The translations under genes were made by a program, and so were the position numbers. Shown piece by piece: positions 56,308 through 64,000 of a DNA stretch of 64,000 nucleotides (within the stretch, counting starts at the first letter, position 1; every line of letters begins with the position of its first letter). This stretch comes from Aliiroseovarius marinus (GTDB lineage Bacteria; Pseudomonadota; Alphaproteobacteria; Rhodobacterales; Rhodobacteraceae), in the NCBI RefSeq assembly GCF_004360145.1, contig NZ_ML178713.1, positions 1 through 64,000 of the forward strand. The letters run 5' to 3'. The notes under the pieces were generated by a model, which saw nothing but the letters and a program-made list of their open reading frames with translations, was not told the DNA's origin and did not search any database.

Positions 56308-57585
56308 CCCCAGCAGTTCTTTCAACACCAACGCCATCACGCCCGCACTGTCGATCATGTCCTGCACGCCCACCCATTCGTCGGGCTGATGCGCCAGATC
56401 CAGAATGCCCGGCCCATAGGCGATGCAGTTCTTCAACTTGCCGATCCGGTCGATATGCTTCTGATCGTATGTGCCCGGACTGACCACATAGGATGGTTGC
56501 GCGCCCAACACCTTCTCGATTGCCGCCGCAGTCGAGGTCACAACCGGCGCGTCCTTGTCGGTCATCGTCGGAATGACCTCGTGCATGTCGCGGATCTCGT
56601 ATTCGAAATTGGGACGTTCGGCGCGGATCGCTTCCAGCATTCGACTGACCTCGGCCTTCACCTCGGTGATATCCTCTTCCATCAGAAAGCGTCGGTCGAT
56701 CACGATGCGGCAGCGGTCGGCCACACAGGGCGCGGGCAGGCCGGTGAAATCGGGATCCTGTTCCGGCTCGCCGCCGTGGATCGAGTTGATGTTCAGCGTC
56801 GATTGCTTCGCACCTTCGGGCACAACGGGCATGTCCGTGTGCTTTGTGGCCAGAAGCGGGAATAGGTGGCGTTCCATCTCTTCCAGCACCGCGCCCATGT
56901 GGCGAATGGCGCTGTCGCCAAGGAACGGCATGGAACCGTGGGCAATCCGCCCCTTGGTCTCAATCTCAGCCCACCAAACCCCGCGATGGCCCAGACAGAT
57001 GCGGTCTTTGTTTAGGGGTTCCGGGATGATCACATGCTGCACGCGGTCCGGGTCAAAATAGCCCTTCTCGGCCAGATAGGCGACGCCGCCAAAGCCGCCG
57101 GATTCCTCGTCCGCCGTGGCGCTGATCTCCACCACGCCCGCATGGTCGGGATAAAGCGCGACAAAGGCCTCGGCTGCGATGATCGACGCCGCCAGTCCGC
57201 CCTTCATATCGCATGCTCCGCGCCCATAGACCTTGCCGTCTTCCAATTCGCCGCCAAACGGGTCCTTGGTCCAGCCGTGACCCACCTCAACCACATCATG
57301 ATGACTGTTGAAGTGCACACATTCACCCGGAGCAGATCCTTCGTGACGGCAAATTACGTTCCAGCGCGGATAGTCCGCACTGTCCCCCGGCGTGCCCTCG
57401 GCCCGGATCAATTCGACCGCCCACCCCTGCGTACCCATGCGTTCGGCGATATAGGTGCAGATCGTGTGATATTCGCGCCCCGGAGGGTTCAGCGTCGGGA
57501 TGCGGATCAGGTCTTGGGTCAGCCGGATCAGGTCATCCTGACGGCGTGCGATTTCGGTCAGAAGCGGGTCGATTTTGTCGGTCAT
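56305..57585 (-). CDS. M20 family peptidase (ArgE/DapE-type deacylase)
   Basis: A 426-aa metallohydrolase. Metal-binding motifs: FNSHHDVVEVG (His and Asp), GRGACDMKGGLAAS (bridging Asp), ATADEESGGFGG (catalytic Glu), and C-terminal YGPGILDLAHQPDEWV (His). The family covers N-acetylornithine and succinyl-diaminopimelate deacylases and dipeptidases; the sequence does not fix the substrate. Monocistronic and divergent from the cluster that follows. Confidence 0.9.
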   Translation of the reverse strand: MTDKIDPLLTEIARRQDDLIRLTQDLIRIPTLNPPGREYHTICTYIAERMGTQGWAVELIRAEGTPGDSADYPRWNVICRHEGSAPGECVHFNSHHDVVEVGHGWTKDPFGGELEDGKVYGRGACDMKGGLAASIIAAEAFVALYPDHAGVVEISATADEESGGFGGVAYLAEKGYFDPDRVQHVIIPEPLNKDRICLGHRGVWWAEIETKGRIAHGSMPFLGDSAIRHMGAVLEEMERHLFPLLATKHTDMPVVPEGAKQSTLNINSIHGGEPEQDPDFTGLPAPCVADRCRIVIDRRFLMEEDITEVKAEVSRMLEAIRAERPNFEYEIRDMHEVIPTMTDKDAPVVTSTAAAIEKVLGAQPSYVVSPGTYDQKHIDRIGKLKNCIAYGPGILDLAHQPDEWVGVQDMIDSAGVMALVLKELLG

Positions 57586-57787
57586 GCCAAGACCCTAGGC
57601 CCCCCACGCGCGCATCTCAATGGCAGAGTTTCCCCCTGTCGAATTTCGCCGAAAACGCGAAGGAAAACGCTGTTGTGGGTCTTTAAATCGCGGTAAGCTC
57701 AACCTAAATGCTAATGTAACAATGATTAACATGCTTCGCACAGGCAGTAAGACCTGACCGAAGATTTGGTGGATAGAAGGAGGGCTC

Positions 57788-58864
57788 ATGTCCAGTTTTG
57801 ATAAGCAGATTCGTGAAAGCCAAGCACAAGTTGAAGAGGCGCAGGCGAAGATTTCCGAACTGACCACACGGATCGAAACCGCGCGTGCGAAAGCGGCCAG
57901 CGGCGAAGATATCTCGATCGACATTGAAAACGCCACGCTGGACGACGTGCACGCCCATACCGAAACGATGAATGCCAACATCGCCGAGCTGATCATGGGG
58001 CTGGACGACGTGACCTCGGGTTTCTCAACAGATTTTGACCAGATGCGGTCGAAGACGGGCTGGGAAAGCTTTGTGGGCATCTTTTCGAAAGCTAAATCGG
58101 AAAGCATGCGTCAGGAACGGATGCGCACGGCCTCGATCGACGACAAGCTGCAAGAGCTGATCGCGCAGTCGGATAGCATCGTGAACCTTCTGGAAGGTCA
58201 GCTCGCCATGCTGAACGAGCAGAAGGAAAAGGTGGGCGCGAACCTGTCCACCACGTTGGACGAGCGCGAAATGACCGTGGGCGAGCTGGAAAGCCTGCGC
58301 ACCGAGATCCTGGGTATGGACCCCAAGATCATCGAGCTTGAGAACAAGATCGCCAACGAACAGGACGCTGCCAAACGCACGCAGCTGGAAACCGAACTGG
58401 CCGACCTGAACAGCCAATACAACGAGATGGTACAGGAAGAGCAAGTGAAGCTCGCCAAGTCGCAGACGCTGGAACGCTATATCGAGAAGGGCAAAACCTG
58501 GGTCGACAGCTTGCAGAACCAAGCCGCGACGCAGATGGTGCTGATCAACAAGCTGCAGACCGACACCAAGCAACGCGTGGTGCTGTATGATGCGCTGACC
58601 AAATCGTTGAAAACCGCGCAGCAGCAGGACGTTGCCCACCGGATCAACGAAATCGGCGTCGAGACCGACAAGGAAGCCCAAGCCGCGATGGCCGCGATTG
58701 GCACGGCAACAAACCAGCGCATGGCCGACATGATGGAAGCCCACGAAGACCAGATGGTCTTTGCCCGCGATGTGCTGGAGCAGAAGGCCAAAGCCGACGA
58801 ACGCTTCGCCCGCCGCTTCGCCGAGATCGTCGAGAAGCACGACAAGAACCTGTATGGCGGGTGA
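57788..58864 (+). CDS. Coiled-coil protein, first gene of an unrecognised cluster
   Basis: A 358-aa protein, nearly all helical, with no signal peptide or membrane segment. Starts MSSFDKQIRESQAQVEEAQA; heptad-rich stretches run through residues 1-50 and 120-240. The C-terminal half (LERYIEKGKTWVDSLQNQAA, then QMVLINKLQTDTKQRVVLYD) has a faint resemblance to TelA/KlaA toxic-anion-resistance proteins, from memory and not testable here. GAAGGAGGGCTC is a strong ribosome site. It opens a seven-gene run with membrane proteins and an AAA+ ATPase. Confidence 0.75.
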   Translation: MSSFDKQIRESQAQVEEAQAKISELTTRIETARAKAASGEDISIDIENATLDDVHAHTETMNANIAELIMGLDDVTSGFSTDFDQMRSKTGWESFVGIFSKAKSESMRQERMRTASIDDKLQELIAQSDSIVNLLEGQLAMLNEQKEKVGANLSTTLDEREMTVGELESLRTEILGMDPKIIELENKIANEQDAAKRTQLETELADLNSQYNEMVQEEQVKLAKSQTLERYIEKGKTWVDSLQNQAATQMVLINKLQTDTKQRVVLYDALTKSLKTAQQQDVAHRINEIGVETDKEAQAAMAAIGTATNQRMADMMEAHEDQMVFARDVLEQKAKADERFARRFAEIVEKHDKNLYGG

Positions 58865-58952
58865 TAGCGTTTAAGGTTGTAGTGCTCGACTGGCGCGGTC
58901 GCCCAGAGGGCCGGGCTACGCAGTCATGCCCCAGATCTCGGAGATCAGCATC

Positions 58953-59159
58953 ATGAAGAACGTTGCCGCCGCCCTCGTCTTTGTTGTGGTATTGGTTTTG
59001 GCAGTCAGCAGCTTCTTGCCCGAAACCATGCTTCAGCAATTGGGCGGTGTCAGGCGTTCTTGGGGCGGCGCTTTTGGCGTGCTGTTCTTGATTCTAACGC
59101 TCGTTGGCGGTTGGGTTTGGATGGTCGACTACAAAAGAAAGCAAAACGAGGATGAGTGA
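58953..59159 (+). CDS. Small membrane protein, 68 aa, two helices
   Basis: Starts MKNVAAALVFVVVLVLAVSS; helices at about residues 3-21 and 39-58 (AFGVLFLILTLVGGWVWMV), and a charged tail YKRKQNEDE. GGAG 9 bases before the ATG supports this start over one at 58926. The 3' end overlaps the next gene by 8 bases. No family recognised; may anchor the cluster products at the membrane. Confidence 0.7.
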   Translation: MKNVAAALVFVVVLVLAVSSFLPETMLQQLGGVRRSWGGAFGVLFLILTLVGGWVWMVDYKRKQNEDE

Positions 59160-60318
59160 CATCAAAACCTCCGAACGTGCCGCGGCCGGTTTCGCCCCCC
59201 GCGACCATGCCGAGCTGACGGACACGCAGATCACGCGGCGGTACTTCTCGAAATTCGAGAAGATCACCGCGCATCTGGCTCGTGTGGCGGGGCAGATGGA
59301 GGTCGAGGGCAAGTTGAGCCGCGACGAGGTCGATGTGCTCGCCCGGTATCTGATCAAGCTGGGCCTCAGCTTCAAGGCGCTGGCGAACAAGTATCACATG
59401 TCCGAAACGGCGTATGGGCTGGGCGGAGCGACGCTGACTTTTGATCGGCGCGACAGCGGGTTTCCGATCCATGCGGAGCTTTTGCAAATGGCGTCCGACG
59501 CCGCGCAAGCGGATACGCATCTGAAGGGCATGGCGTCGACCGCCGATCTGAAAAGTCAGATGGTCAGCCAGATCGTCGGCGATCTGAGCGTACCGAAGAA
59601 GCTGCAATATGCCCTGTCGCAGCGGCTCTACTACGAGGAGCTTCAGCGCGGAGACCTGTTCTGGCCGCAGATGCATCCGGACGTGATCTGGCGGCGCAAT
59701 CAGGGCGAGGCGCGCGATCCCCGCCGCGTCTATCTGGCCCATTGGGCGGTCTATGACAGCGAGGTCAACCTACCCACCATCTATCTGATGGAGCTGGAAG
59801 ACACCGGCCGTACCGCGCTGCCGAAAGATGAACGCCGCTGGCCGCAGGTTCAGTCGCATTTGATGGCGCAGAGCATGGCCGGGCTGCAACTGGTGACCAT
59901 TGCCACCGGGTTCGACAAGGATTTCGACGACCTGCACCCGAAACGCCTGCGCCGCTTCCATGTCGGCCCGATGTACAGCCACACCTTTACCCGCCAAACC
60001 GGCCCCCTGCGCGAGGTGTTGGAGCAGGCGAAAAGCCCGCCCGGCGAAGACTGGGCGCTGGCCTGGACCGTCGAGGAATTGAAAAGCGCGTCGGTGAAGG
60101 AAGAGAAATCCGGCTGGTTCGGCAAGGTGGAGCGTCAGGTCTTCGCGCTCGACCCGTTTGCCGGGGCCGGATCGACCATCGGCGCGACCAGCATGGAACG
60201 CGCCATCATCATGCCCGAGCGCCCCTTTCAGGTGCTTGCCGAAAAGAACCCTGCCGGGTTCCACGACGTGCGCAAATTTGTTGTCAGCCCGGGTGGGCGT
60301 GTTTTGAGCTATCGGTAA
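59152..60318 (+). CDS. Conserved-looking hypothetical protein, 388 aa
   Basis: Soluble, no signal peptide. The N-terminal 80 residues are helical and charged (RRYFSKFEKITAHLARVAGQ, then KLSRDEVDVLARYLIKLG). The middle has YYEELQRGDLFWPQMHPDVI and YLAHWAVYDSEVNLPTIYLMELEDTGRTA; the C-terminal part has FALDPFAGAGSTIGATSMER and MPERPFQVLAEKNPAG. No catalytic motif is identified. The ATG overlaps the preceding gene (ATGAGTGA), suggesting coupled translation. Only 5 bases separate it from the next gene. Confidence 0.78.
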   Translation: MSDIKTSERAAAGFAPRDHAELTDTQITRRYFSKFEKITAHLARVAGQMEVEGKLSRDEVDVLARYLIKLGLSFKALANKYHMSETAYGLGGATLTFDRRDSGFPIHAELLQMASDAAQADTHLKGMASTADLKSQMVSQIVGDLSVPKKLQYALSQRLYYEELQRGDLFWPQMHPDVIWRRNQGEARDPRRVYLAHWAVYDSEVNLPTIYLMELEDTGRTALPKDERRWPQVQSHLMAQSMAGLQLVTIATGFDKDFDDLHPKRLRRFHVGPMYSHTFTRQTGPLREVLEQAKSPPGEDWALAWTVEELKSASVKEEKSGWFGKVERQVFALDPFAGAGSTIGATSMERAIIMPERPFQVLAEKNPAGFHDVRKFVVSPGGRVLSYR

Positions 60319-60323
60319 AGAAG

Positions 60324-60551
60324 ATGTGCGTTGAGATTGAGATTAACGGGATGGTCGCAGATGACTTGGCCTCGCTTGCCAAATCGGTTGATCAGATTGT
60401 TTACGATGATGCTTACGATCCACAAAGGCTCACTCCGGATGCGTGTTTGTGCTGTGTGGATCTACTGGCGACGGCAAGCACGAATGGCTTGCAGGTAATC
60501 AAGACCCAAGATCCATTTTATTTGAAGTTTGCGTTTGGAGAAGACAAATGA
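60324..60551 (+). CDS. Small hypothetical protein, 75 aa
   Basis: Starts MCVEIEINGMVADDLASLAK and contains SVDQIVYDDAYDPQRL and DACLCCVDLLATAS. Acidic, with four cysteines including a CxCC group. AAAGAAG lies before the ATG and the stop overlaps the ATPase start by 4 bases (ATGA), which argues for real translation. Base composition is AT-richer than the large genes around it. No family recognised. Confidence 0.55.
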   Translation: MCVEIEINGMVADDLASLAKSVDQIVYDDAYDPQRLTPDACLCCVDLLATASTNGLQVIKTQDPFYLKFAFGEDK

Positions 60552-62479
60552 GCCTGCCTGTTGATCTGATGGAGCTTCGCGAAGAAGAAATCCGCGCGCA
60601 CTATGCTGCTGCTGCGGGGCATCTGGACGGGTTCGATCACACGCCCCGGATTGCCAAACCGAAGGAAGCGCCCAAGGCGGAACGCAGCCCCGGCATCGGG
60701 CGGGCGCGACGGTTTCGGTCGACCACGCCAGGGCTGGTGACACGCTCGACCGCGCGGCCTGAAGGGGTGCATCTGGTTGAACGGATTGAAGGCTCGGACG
60801 GTGATGATCCGCTGGTCTCGCCGATGCAGGCGACCGTCCTGCACACACTCCGTCGCGCCATCGCTATTGCACTGGCCGTGGGGGAGGGATTTGCCGAGCA
60901 AACCGAATTGGCCGCCCTCCGTCGTGCCAATCTTGAAGGCCGTTTGGGCGCAGACAAGTCCACCGCGTTCTCGGAACTGCTGACCGCCGAGTCTCTGATC
61001 GTCCTTTACGTCTTCGGCAACGCAACATCCTATCTGCTGGCCGACCACGCCAGCGAAACCCCGATCGAGGTTGGCGCGGTCGAGGAGATCCTGACCGACA
61101 ACGCGCCCTTGGCCCTAAACGGAGCGCTGTGGGAACTGGATCAGGAGCTTGCCACCTTCGTGACGTCCGAAGACAAGCTGGTCCCAACCGTTCTGGCCTT
61201 TGTCGAACAGTTGATGGAGAAGGTTGCCCTGCGCGCCCAGACCGCCAGTCATCTTGGCCCGTTTACCTCGGCCAACTACCGTGTCGAGGCAGATGATCTG
61301 ACCATCTCGGGCTTCACGCCGTCCCGCGCCCATCGCGGCTCGAAGCTGACGATGACCTTCAAGAAGCCGCATCAGGTCGTGGGTAACCACATCGCCAAGT
61401 ACCAAGCGATGAAGCTGGCCAAGATGCTGATGGCCTATGACTTTGACCGCAAGCTGAACCCGTTCGCGGAACTGGGCGGCTTCATCTTCACCTTCATGGG
61501 CGACGGCAAGCCGGGCACGGGTAAGACGACGCTCATTCAGATGATGGCCGGGCTGATCAACGATTACTGCGCGGTGGCGGGCTATCCCTTCCGCTATCAG
61601 AACTTCGGCATCGACAATATCGACAGCTATCAGGGCAAGTCCGGCCAGAACGCCAAGGCGTTCATCAATAACGTGCTCGACCCCAACGTGATCGGCTTTG
61701 GCACGATTGACGACATCGACCAGATCGCGGGCAAACGCGGGGATCGCCAATCCAGCGCGGGCCAGCAAGAGGTCACGGCGGTCCTGATGGAAAGCTTCGC
61801 GGGCGCCAACACCGTTGTGCGCGGCAACTGCACCTTCGGCATGTTCTCGAACTATCCCGAGAATGTGGACGATGCCCTGCGCCAACGCGCCGGCGCGCGC
61901 TTCTTGGTGGACGGACCGCAGACGCGCGAGGACTATATCGACATCCTGCATCTGCTCATGGGCAAGAACCACGACATTCCGTTGGGGAACCACGACCTAT
62001 ATGGCGCGCAGGAGATCAAATCCGCCGTTGCCCGGTCGTTCGAGGCGCATAACAAGCCGCAGGAAACGGGGCTGATGAACGTCTTTGACAAGGTCTATGA
62101 CCAGATCGGAGAGCTGGATGACATCGCGAAAATCGGCACCTATCTGAAGGGCATTCAGGAAGCCGACGAACGCTTCACGGGCCGCTCGATCAAGAACATC
62201 ACCGACGCGGTGAAAGTCCGCGCGATGGATTTTGAACTGCCCGACGAATGGATGGAAAACCCCGAGCTGTTCTTGGTCAAAGACTATGACACCAAGAAAG
62301 ACATGATTGCCGAACTGCGCGTGCCCATCACCACCGACATGGTGATCCAAGAGGTTAACCGCTACGCCGATTCAGAATTCCGCTATGCCGACAAATCCGA
62401 CGAGGTCGCGATTGAGGCGATGGTCCGCGATTTCGGCCGTCAGGAAGAGGCGAAGAAGCGGTATTTGGAGGGGAAGTGA
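60548..62479 (+). CDS. AAA+ ATPase of the unrecognised cluster
   Basis: A 643-aa protein. Residues 1-260 are an unassigned N-terminal region, first charged and Pro-rich, then helical. The AAA+ core follows: Walker A GDGKPGTGKTTLIQMM with K326, Walker B-like VIGFGTIDDIDQIAG near residues 380-392 (Asp-Asp instead of Asp-Glu), sensor-1-like MFSNYPENVDDALRQRAGARF with Asn and likely arginine finger near 430-447, and a C-terminal helical lid. FRYQNFGIDNIDSYQGKSGQ between the Walkers may be a substrate loop. Probably the motor of the cluster. Confidence 0.85.
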   Translation: MSLPVDLMELREEEIRAHYAAAAGHLDGFDHTPRIAKPKEAPKAERSPGIGRARRFRSTTPGLVTRSTARPEGVHLVERIEGSDGDDPLVSPMQATVLHTLRRAIAIALAVGEGFAEQTELAALRRANLEGRLGADKSTAFSELLTAESLIVLYVFGNATSYLLADHASETPIEVGAVEEILTDNAPLALNGALWELDQELATFVTSEDKLVPTVLAFVEQLMEKVALRAQTASHLGPFTSANYRVEADDLTISGFTPSRAHRGSKLTMTFKKPHQVVGNHIAKYQAMKLAKMLMAYDFDRKLNPFAELGGFIFTFMGDGKPGTGKTTLIQMMAGLINDYCAVAGYPFRYQNFGIDNIDSYQGKSGQNAKAFINNVLDPNVIGFGTIDDIDQIAGKRGDRQSSAGQQEVTAVLMESFAGANTVVRGNCTFGMFSNYPENVDDALRQRAGARFLVDGPQTREDYIDILHLLMGKNHDIPLGNHDLYGAQEIKSAVARSFEAHNKPQETGLMNVFDKVYDQIGELDDIAKIGTYLKGIQEADERFTGRSIKNITDAVKVRAMDFELPDEWMENPELFLVKDYDTKKDMIAELRVPITTDMVIQEVNRYADSEFRYADKSDEVAIEAMVRDFGRQEEAKKRYLEGK

Positions 62480-62809
62480 GTGGATATGGGCTTCGTCTTT
62501 GCAATCGCTGCTATGATCGTTGTCGCGATTGTTGGAGGCATCCTTTCGGGATTTTTCTTCCATCAGTATCTACGGCCCAGAATGTCTACGCAGTTTACAG
62601 AAACGTTTGGAACTTCCTTGGGGATCATGTTGTGCACTTTCATAGTGTTCACGCTGATGTGGCAACTCAACCCGGATCCACCAGAAGGAACTGGTAATGG
62701 GCCGACCTTTAAAGGGACCGCGATCATGACGGCGTTTTCTGCTTTGCTTTGGCTCCCGCTATACTTGGTTACGCATGTAGCGGTTCGAAAACGGTGGACT
62801 GTGCAGTGA
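62480..62809 (+). CDS. Small membrane protein, 109 aa, three helices
   Basis: GTG start at 62480 directly after the ATPase stop (ATG at 62486 is an alternative), with GGAGGGG upstream. Helices at about residues 5-27 (FAIAAMIVVAIVGGILSGFF), 45-62 (SLGIMLCTFIVFTLMW) and 79-100 (AIMTAFSALLWLPLYLVTHV). No family recognised. AT-richer than the flanking genes. Confidence 0.68.
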   Translation: MDMGFVFAIAAMIVVAIVGGILSGFFFHQYLRPRMSTQFTETFGTSLGIMLCTFIVFTLMWQLNPDPPEGTGNGPTFKGTAIMTAFSALLWLPLYLVTHVAVRKRWTVQ

Positions 62810-62830
62810 TCCATTGGGCCTCAATCGATA

Positions 62831-62910
62831 TCGCGGCAACGCCGCGACGCGCCCGACCCGCCTCACAGGGCGGGCGCGTTCCGCACCCACCCTCGGGCCG
62901 GGCGCATCGC
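62831..62910. repeat. REP-like palindromic repeat, copy B
   Basis: An 80-bp element: hairpin TCGCGGC/GCCGCGA (62831-62847), then a palindrome with arms GCGACGCGCCC (62844-62854) and GGGCGCATCGC (62900-62910) around GCCCGACC, GGGCGGGCGC and CACCCACCC. Same order of parts as copy A at 30088-30166. It lies between the small membrane protein and the last gene of the cluster. Confidence 0.7.
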
Positions 62911-62939
62911 TCATTTTGTGAAAGAAACGGGGGCAACCA

Positions 62940-64000
62940 ATGAAACGCCTCATCCAACGTGGCCTCATGTTTGGCAATTTGATCCGGGTCGACAGTCCGG
63001 CGCTGATCGAGCGGTATAACCGTGCACTCCATTCCCTTGCAGGCAAGCGCACAGCACTGAGCGAGTTTCACATCGACATCTCCGGCTTCTCGCCTGAAAT
63101 CGGGGAGGAGTTCAAAGATCCGCTCTACCTCAACCCCAATGGCTGCAATCGGCAGTTCATAATTCTGACGGTGGACCAGAAGAAGGCGCCGCTGTTGAAC
63201 GCCATGTTCTCGACCTCGCGTGGGATATTGCGGCAGTTCATTGCGGATAACGAGGCGAAGCTATTTGCGCTGACCGCCCATGACGCGGTGGCGGGAGAGT
63301 TGATGAACTCGGTCTATGACATCTCGGACCCGTCGCGGCTGTTCGACATCCGCAAGATCGTGATCGAGGCCGACACGACCCAAAGCCACGTCAAAAATGC
63401 CCGCGAGTTGGCCGAGAAGATCGACCATTTCCAGACCGCGCCGAACGCGTGGTATGACGACGATCTGATCGCCGAGATGATTGATCTGGCCCGCGAAACC
63501 GGGGACGTGACGAAGGTTCCTGTCGATCTGGGCGTGCAGGAATACGAGCAGGGCAATTTCTGGACGGCGCATTTTGGCGGGCTTTATGTTTTCCGTGATG
63601 TGGCAAGCCCATGCGTGGTGGTTTCGGGCGACAAGGACCGGATGGAGCGCTTCCCCCGTCTGCCCGTCATCGACACGACCGAGCCCAACCGCATCGCCAG
63701 CTTCCTGCGCAAAAACGATCTGGTCGAGCCTTTGGTGCATGAGCGCGGCGCGGCGGGGGCACGCATTCTGCGTCAGAAGATGGAGTTTATTCTGGTGGAC
63801 GCCGCGACCTCGGCCGGGATGGAACTGGGCGACATGTCCTCGCGCACCTTGCGTCACGTGGCGCAGCGGATGGGCCGCAATCTGCCGCAGGCGTTCCACG
63901 GGTTGGCCGCACTGGTGCGCTGGGCCGAGGCAGGCGGGCAGTGGCCCCGTATCGACAGCCGTCACCCGGCCTATTTCTACACCCTGCGCGCGCGGCCTGA
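62940..64000 (+). CDS. Hypothetical protein, 3' end beyond the window
   Basis: An open frame of 353 complete codons from ATG at 62940 to the right edge with no stop. Starts MKRLIQRGLMFGNLIRVDSP and continues ALIERYNRALHSLAGKRTALSEFHIDISGFSPEIGE; later parts include YLNPNGCNRQFIILTVDQK, FWTAHFGGLYVFRDVASP and VVSGDKDRMERFPRLP. I believe it belongs to a Rhodobacterales domain of unknown function (possibly DUF6638, recalled and unverified). No catalytic motif is evident. Same direction as the ATPase cluster, 130 bases after it, across a repeat. Confidence 0.75.
   Translation, partial: MKRLIQRGLMFGNLIRVDSPALIERYNRALHSLAGKRTALSEFHIDISGFSPEIGEEFKDPLYLNPNGCNRQFIILTVDQKKAPLLNAMFSTSRGILRQFIADNEAKLFALTAHDAVAGELMNSVYDISDPSRLFDIRKIVIEADTTQSHVKNARELAEKIDHFQTAPNAWYDDDLIAEMIDLARETGDVTKVPVDLGVQEYEQGNFWTAHFGGLYVFRDVASPCVVVSGDKDRMERFPRLPVIDTTEPNRIASFLRKNDLVEPLVHERGAAGARILRQKMEFILVDAATSAGMELGDMSSRTLRHVAQRMGRNLPQAFHGLAALVRWAEAGGQWPRIDSRHPAYFYTLRARP

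Noticed and set aside
57788-58864. PspA/Vipp1 homologue
   Set aside because: The protein is coiled coil but longer than PspA and lacks its N-terminal amphipathic helix pattern; any similarity is generic helix content.

Overview
The window is chromosomal DNA of an alphaproteobacterium of the Rhodobacterales (Rhodobacteraceae, roseobacter type). Support: F1-ATPase genes in an atpHAGDC operon without F0 genes; the order hemN-fnrL-usp-ccoNOQP-ccoGHIS known from Rhodobacter; typical family members (DUF2125, Hint-domain protein, YcgN, TIGR01459-type HAD); and high GC with C/G-ending codons. Highly expressed genes (atp, groESL, rpsD, ccoNOP) shift to GGT, GCT, GTT, CGT and GAA codons. No tRNA, rRNA, CRISPR array or prophage was seen.

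Layout. 1-0.24 kb: the 5' part of an L-lactate dehydrogenase gene (lldD), apparently cut by an IS21-like element whose end forms the left edge. 0.4-6.9 kb: a Hint-domain protein lacking the usual cysteine, rpsD, a hisC-tyrC aromatic amino acid pair, an extensin-like protein, DUF2125 and a ChaC-type cyclotransferase. 7.0-15.8 kb: a non-flagellar MotA/ExbB-like plus OmpA/MotB-like pair, an M23 peptidase, clpA, gloB and two methyltransferases. 15.8-21 kb: atpHAGDC. 21-29.7 kb: an MFS transporter, an H-type lectin, prs, two small-molecule enzymes and a tightly packed minus-strand operon (HAD, MaoC, ribF, Dabb, YcgN, threonine aldolase). 29.8-30.6 kb: an AT-richer islet with two unrecognised genes around a palindromic repeat. 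30.7-40.2 kb: a His-rich periplasmic protein, ppaC, DUF2161, a dihaem peroxidase, groESL with CIRCE, a PACE efflux pump with its LysR regulator, a polymer-forming protein and a lipase-like protein. 40.2-51.6 kb: the oxygen-responsive block hemN, fnrL, usp, ccoNOQP, ccoGHIS. 51.6-57.6 kb: a degenerate response regulator, a tesA-ABC transporter locus and an M20 peptidase. 57.8-64 kb: an unrecognised seven-gene cluster.

How it works together. Five FnrL-type palindromes (TTGAY-N4-RTCAA) lie upstream of the peroxidase, between hemN and fnrL, upstream of usp, upstream of ccoN and upstream of ccoG. They define a micro-aerobic regulon: haem synthesis, high-affinity cbb3 oxidase, its copper and maturation machinery, and peroxide removal. 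groESL has a sigma70-like promoter followed directly by a CIRCE operator, so it should be HrcA controlled.

The best candidate for an undescribed system is the 57.8-64 kb cluster: a 358-aa coiled-coil protein, two small membrane proteins, two unrecognised 350-390 aa proteins, a small 75-aa protein and an AAA+ ATPase, with overlapping genes and a REP-like repeat before the last gene. Its function cannot be read from sequence. Second is the MotA-like/OmpA-like pair at 7-10 kb.
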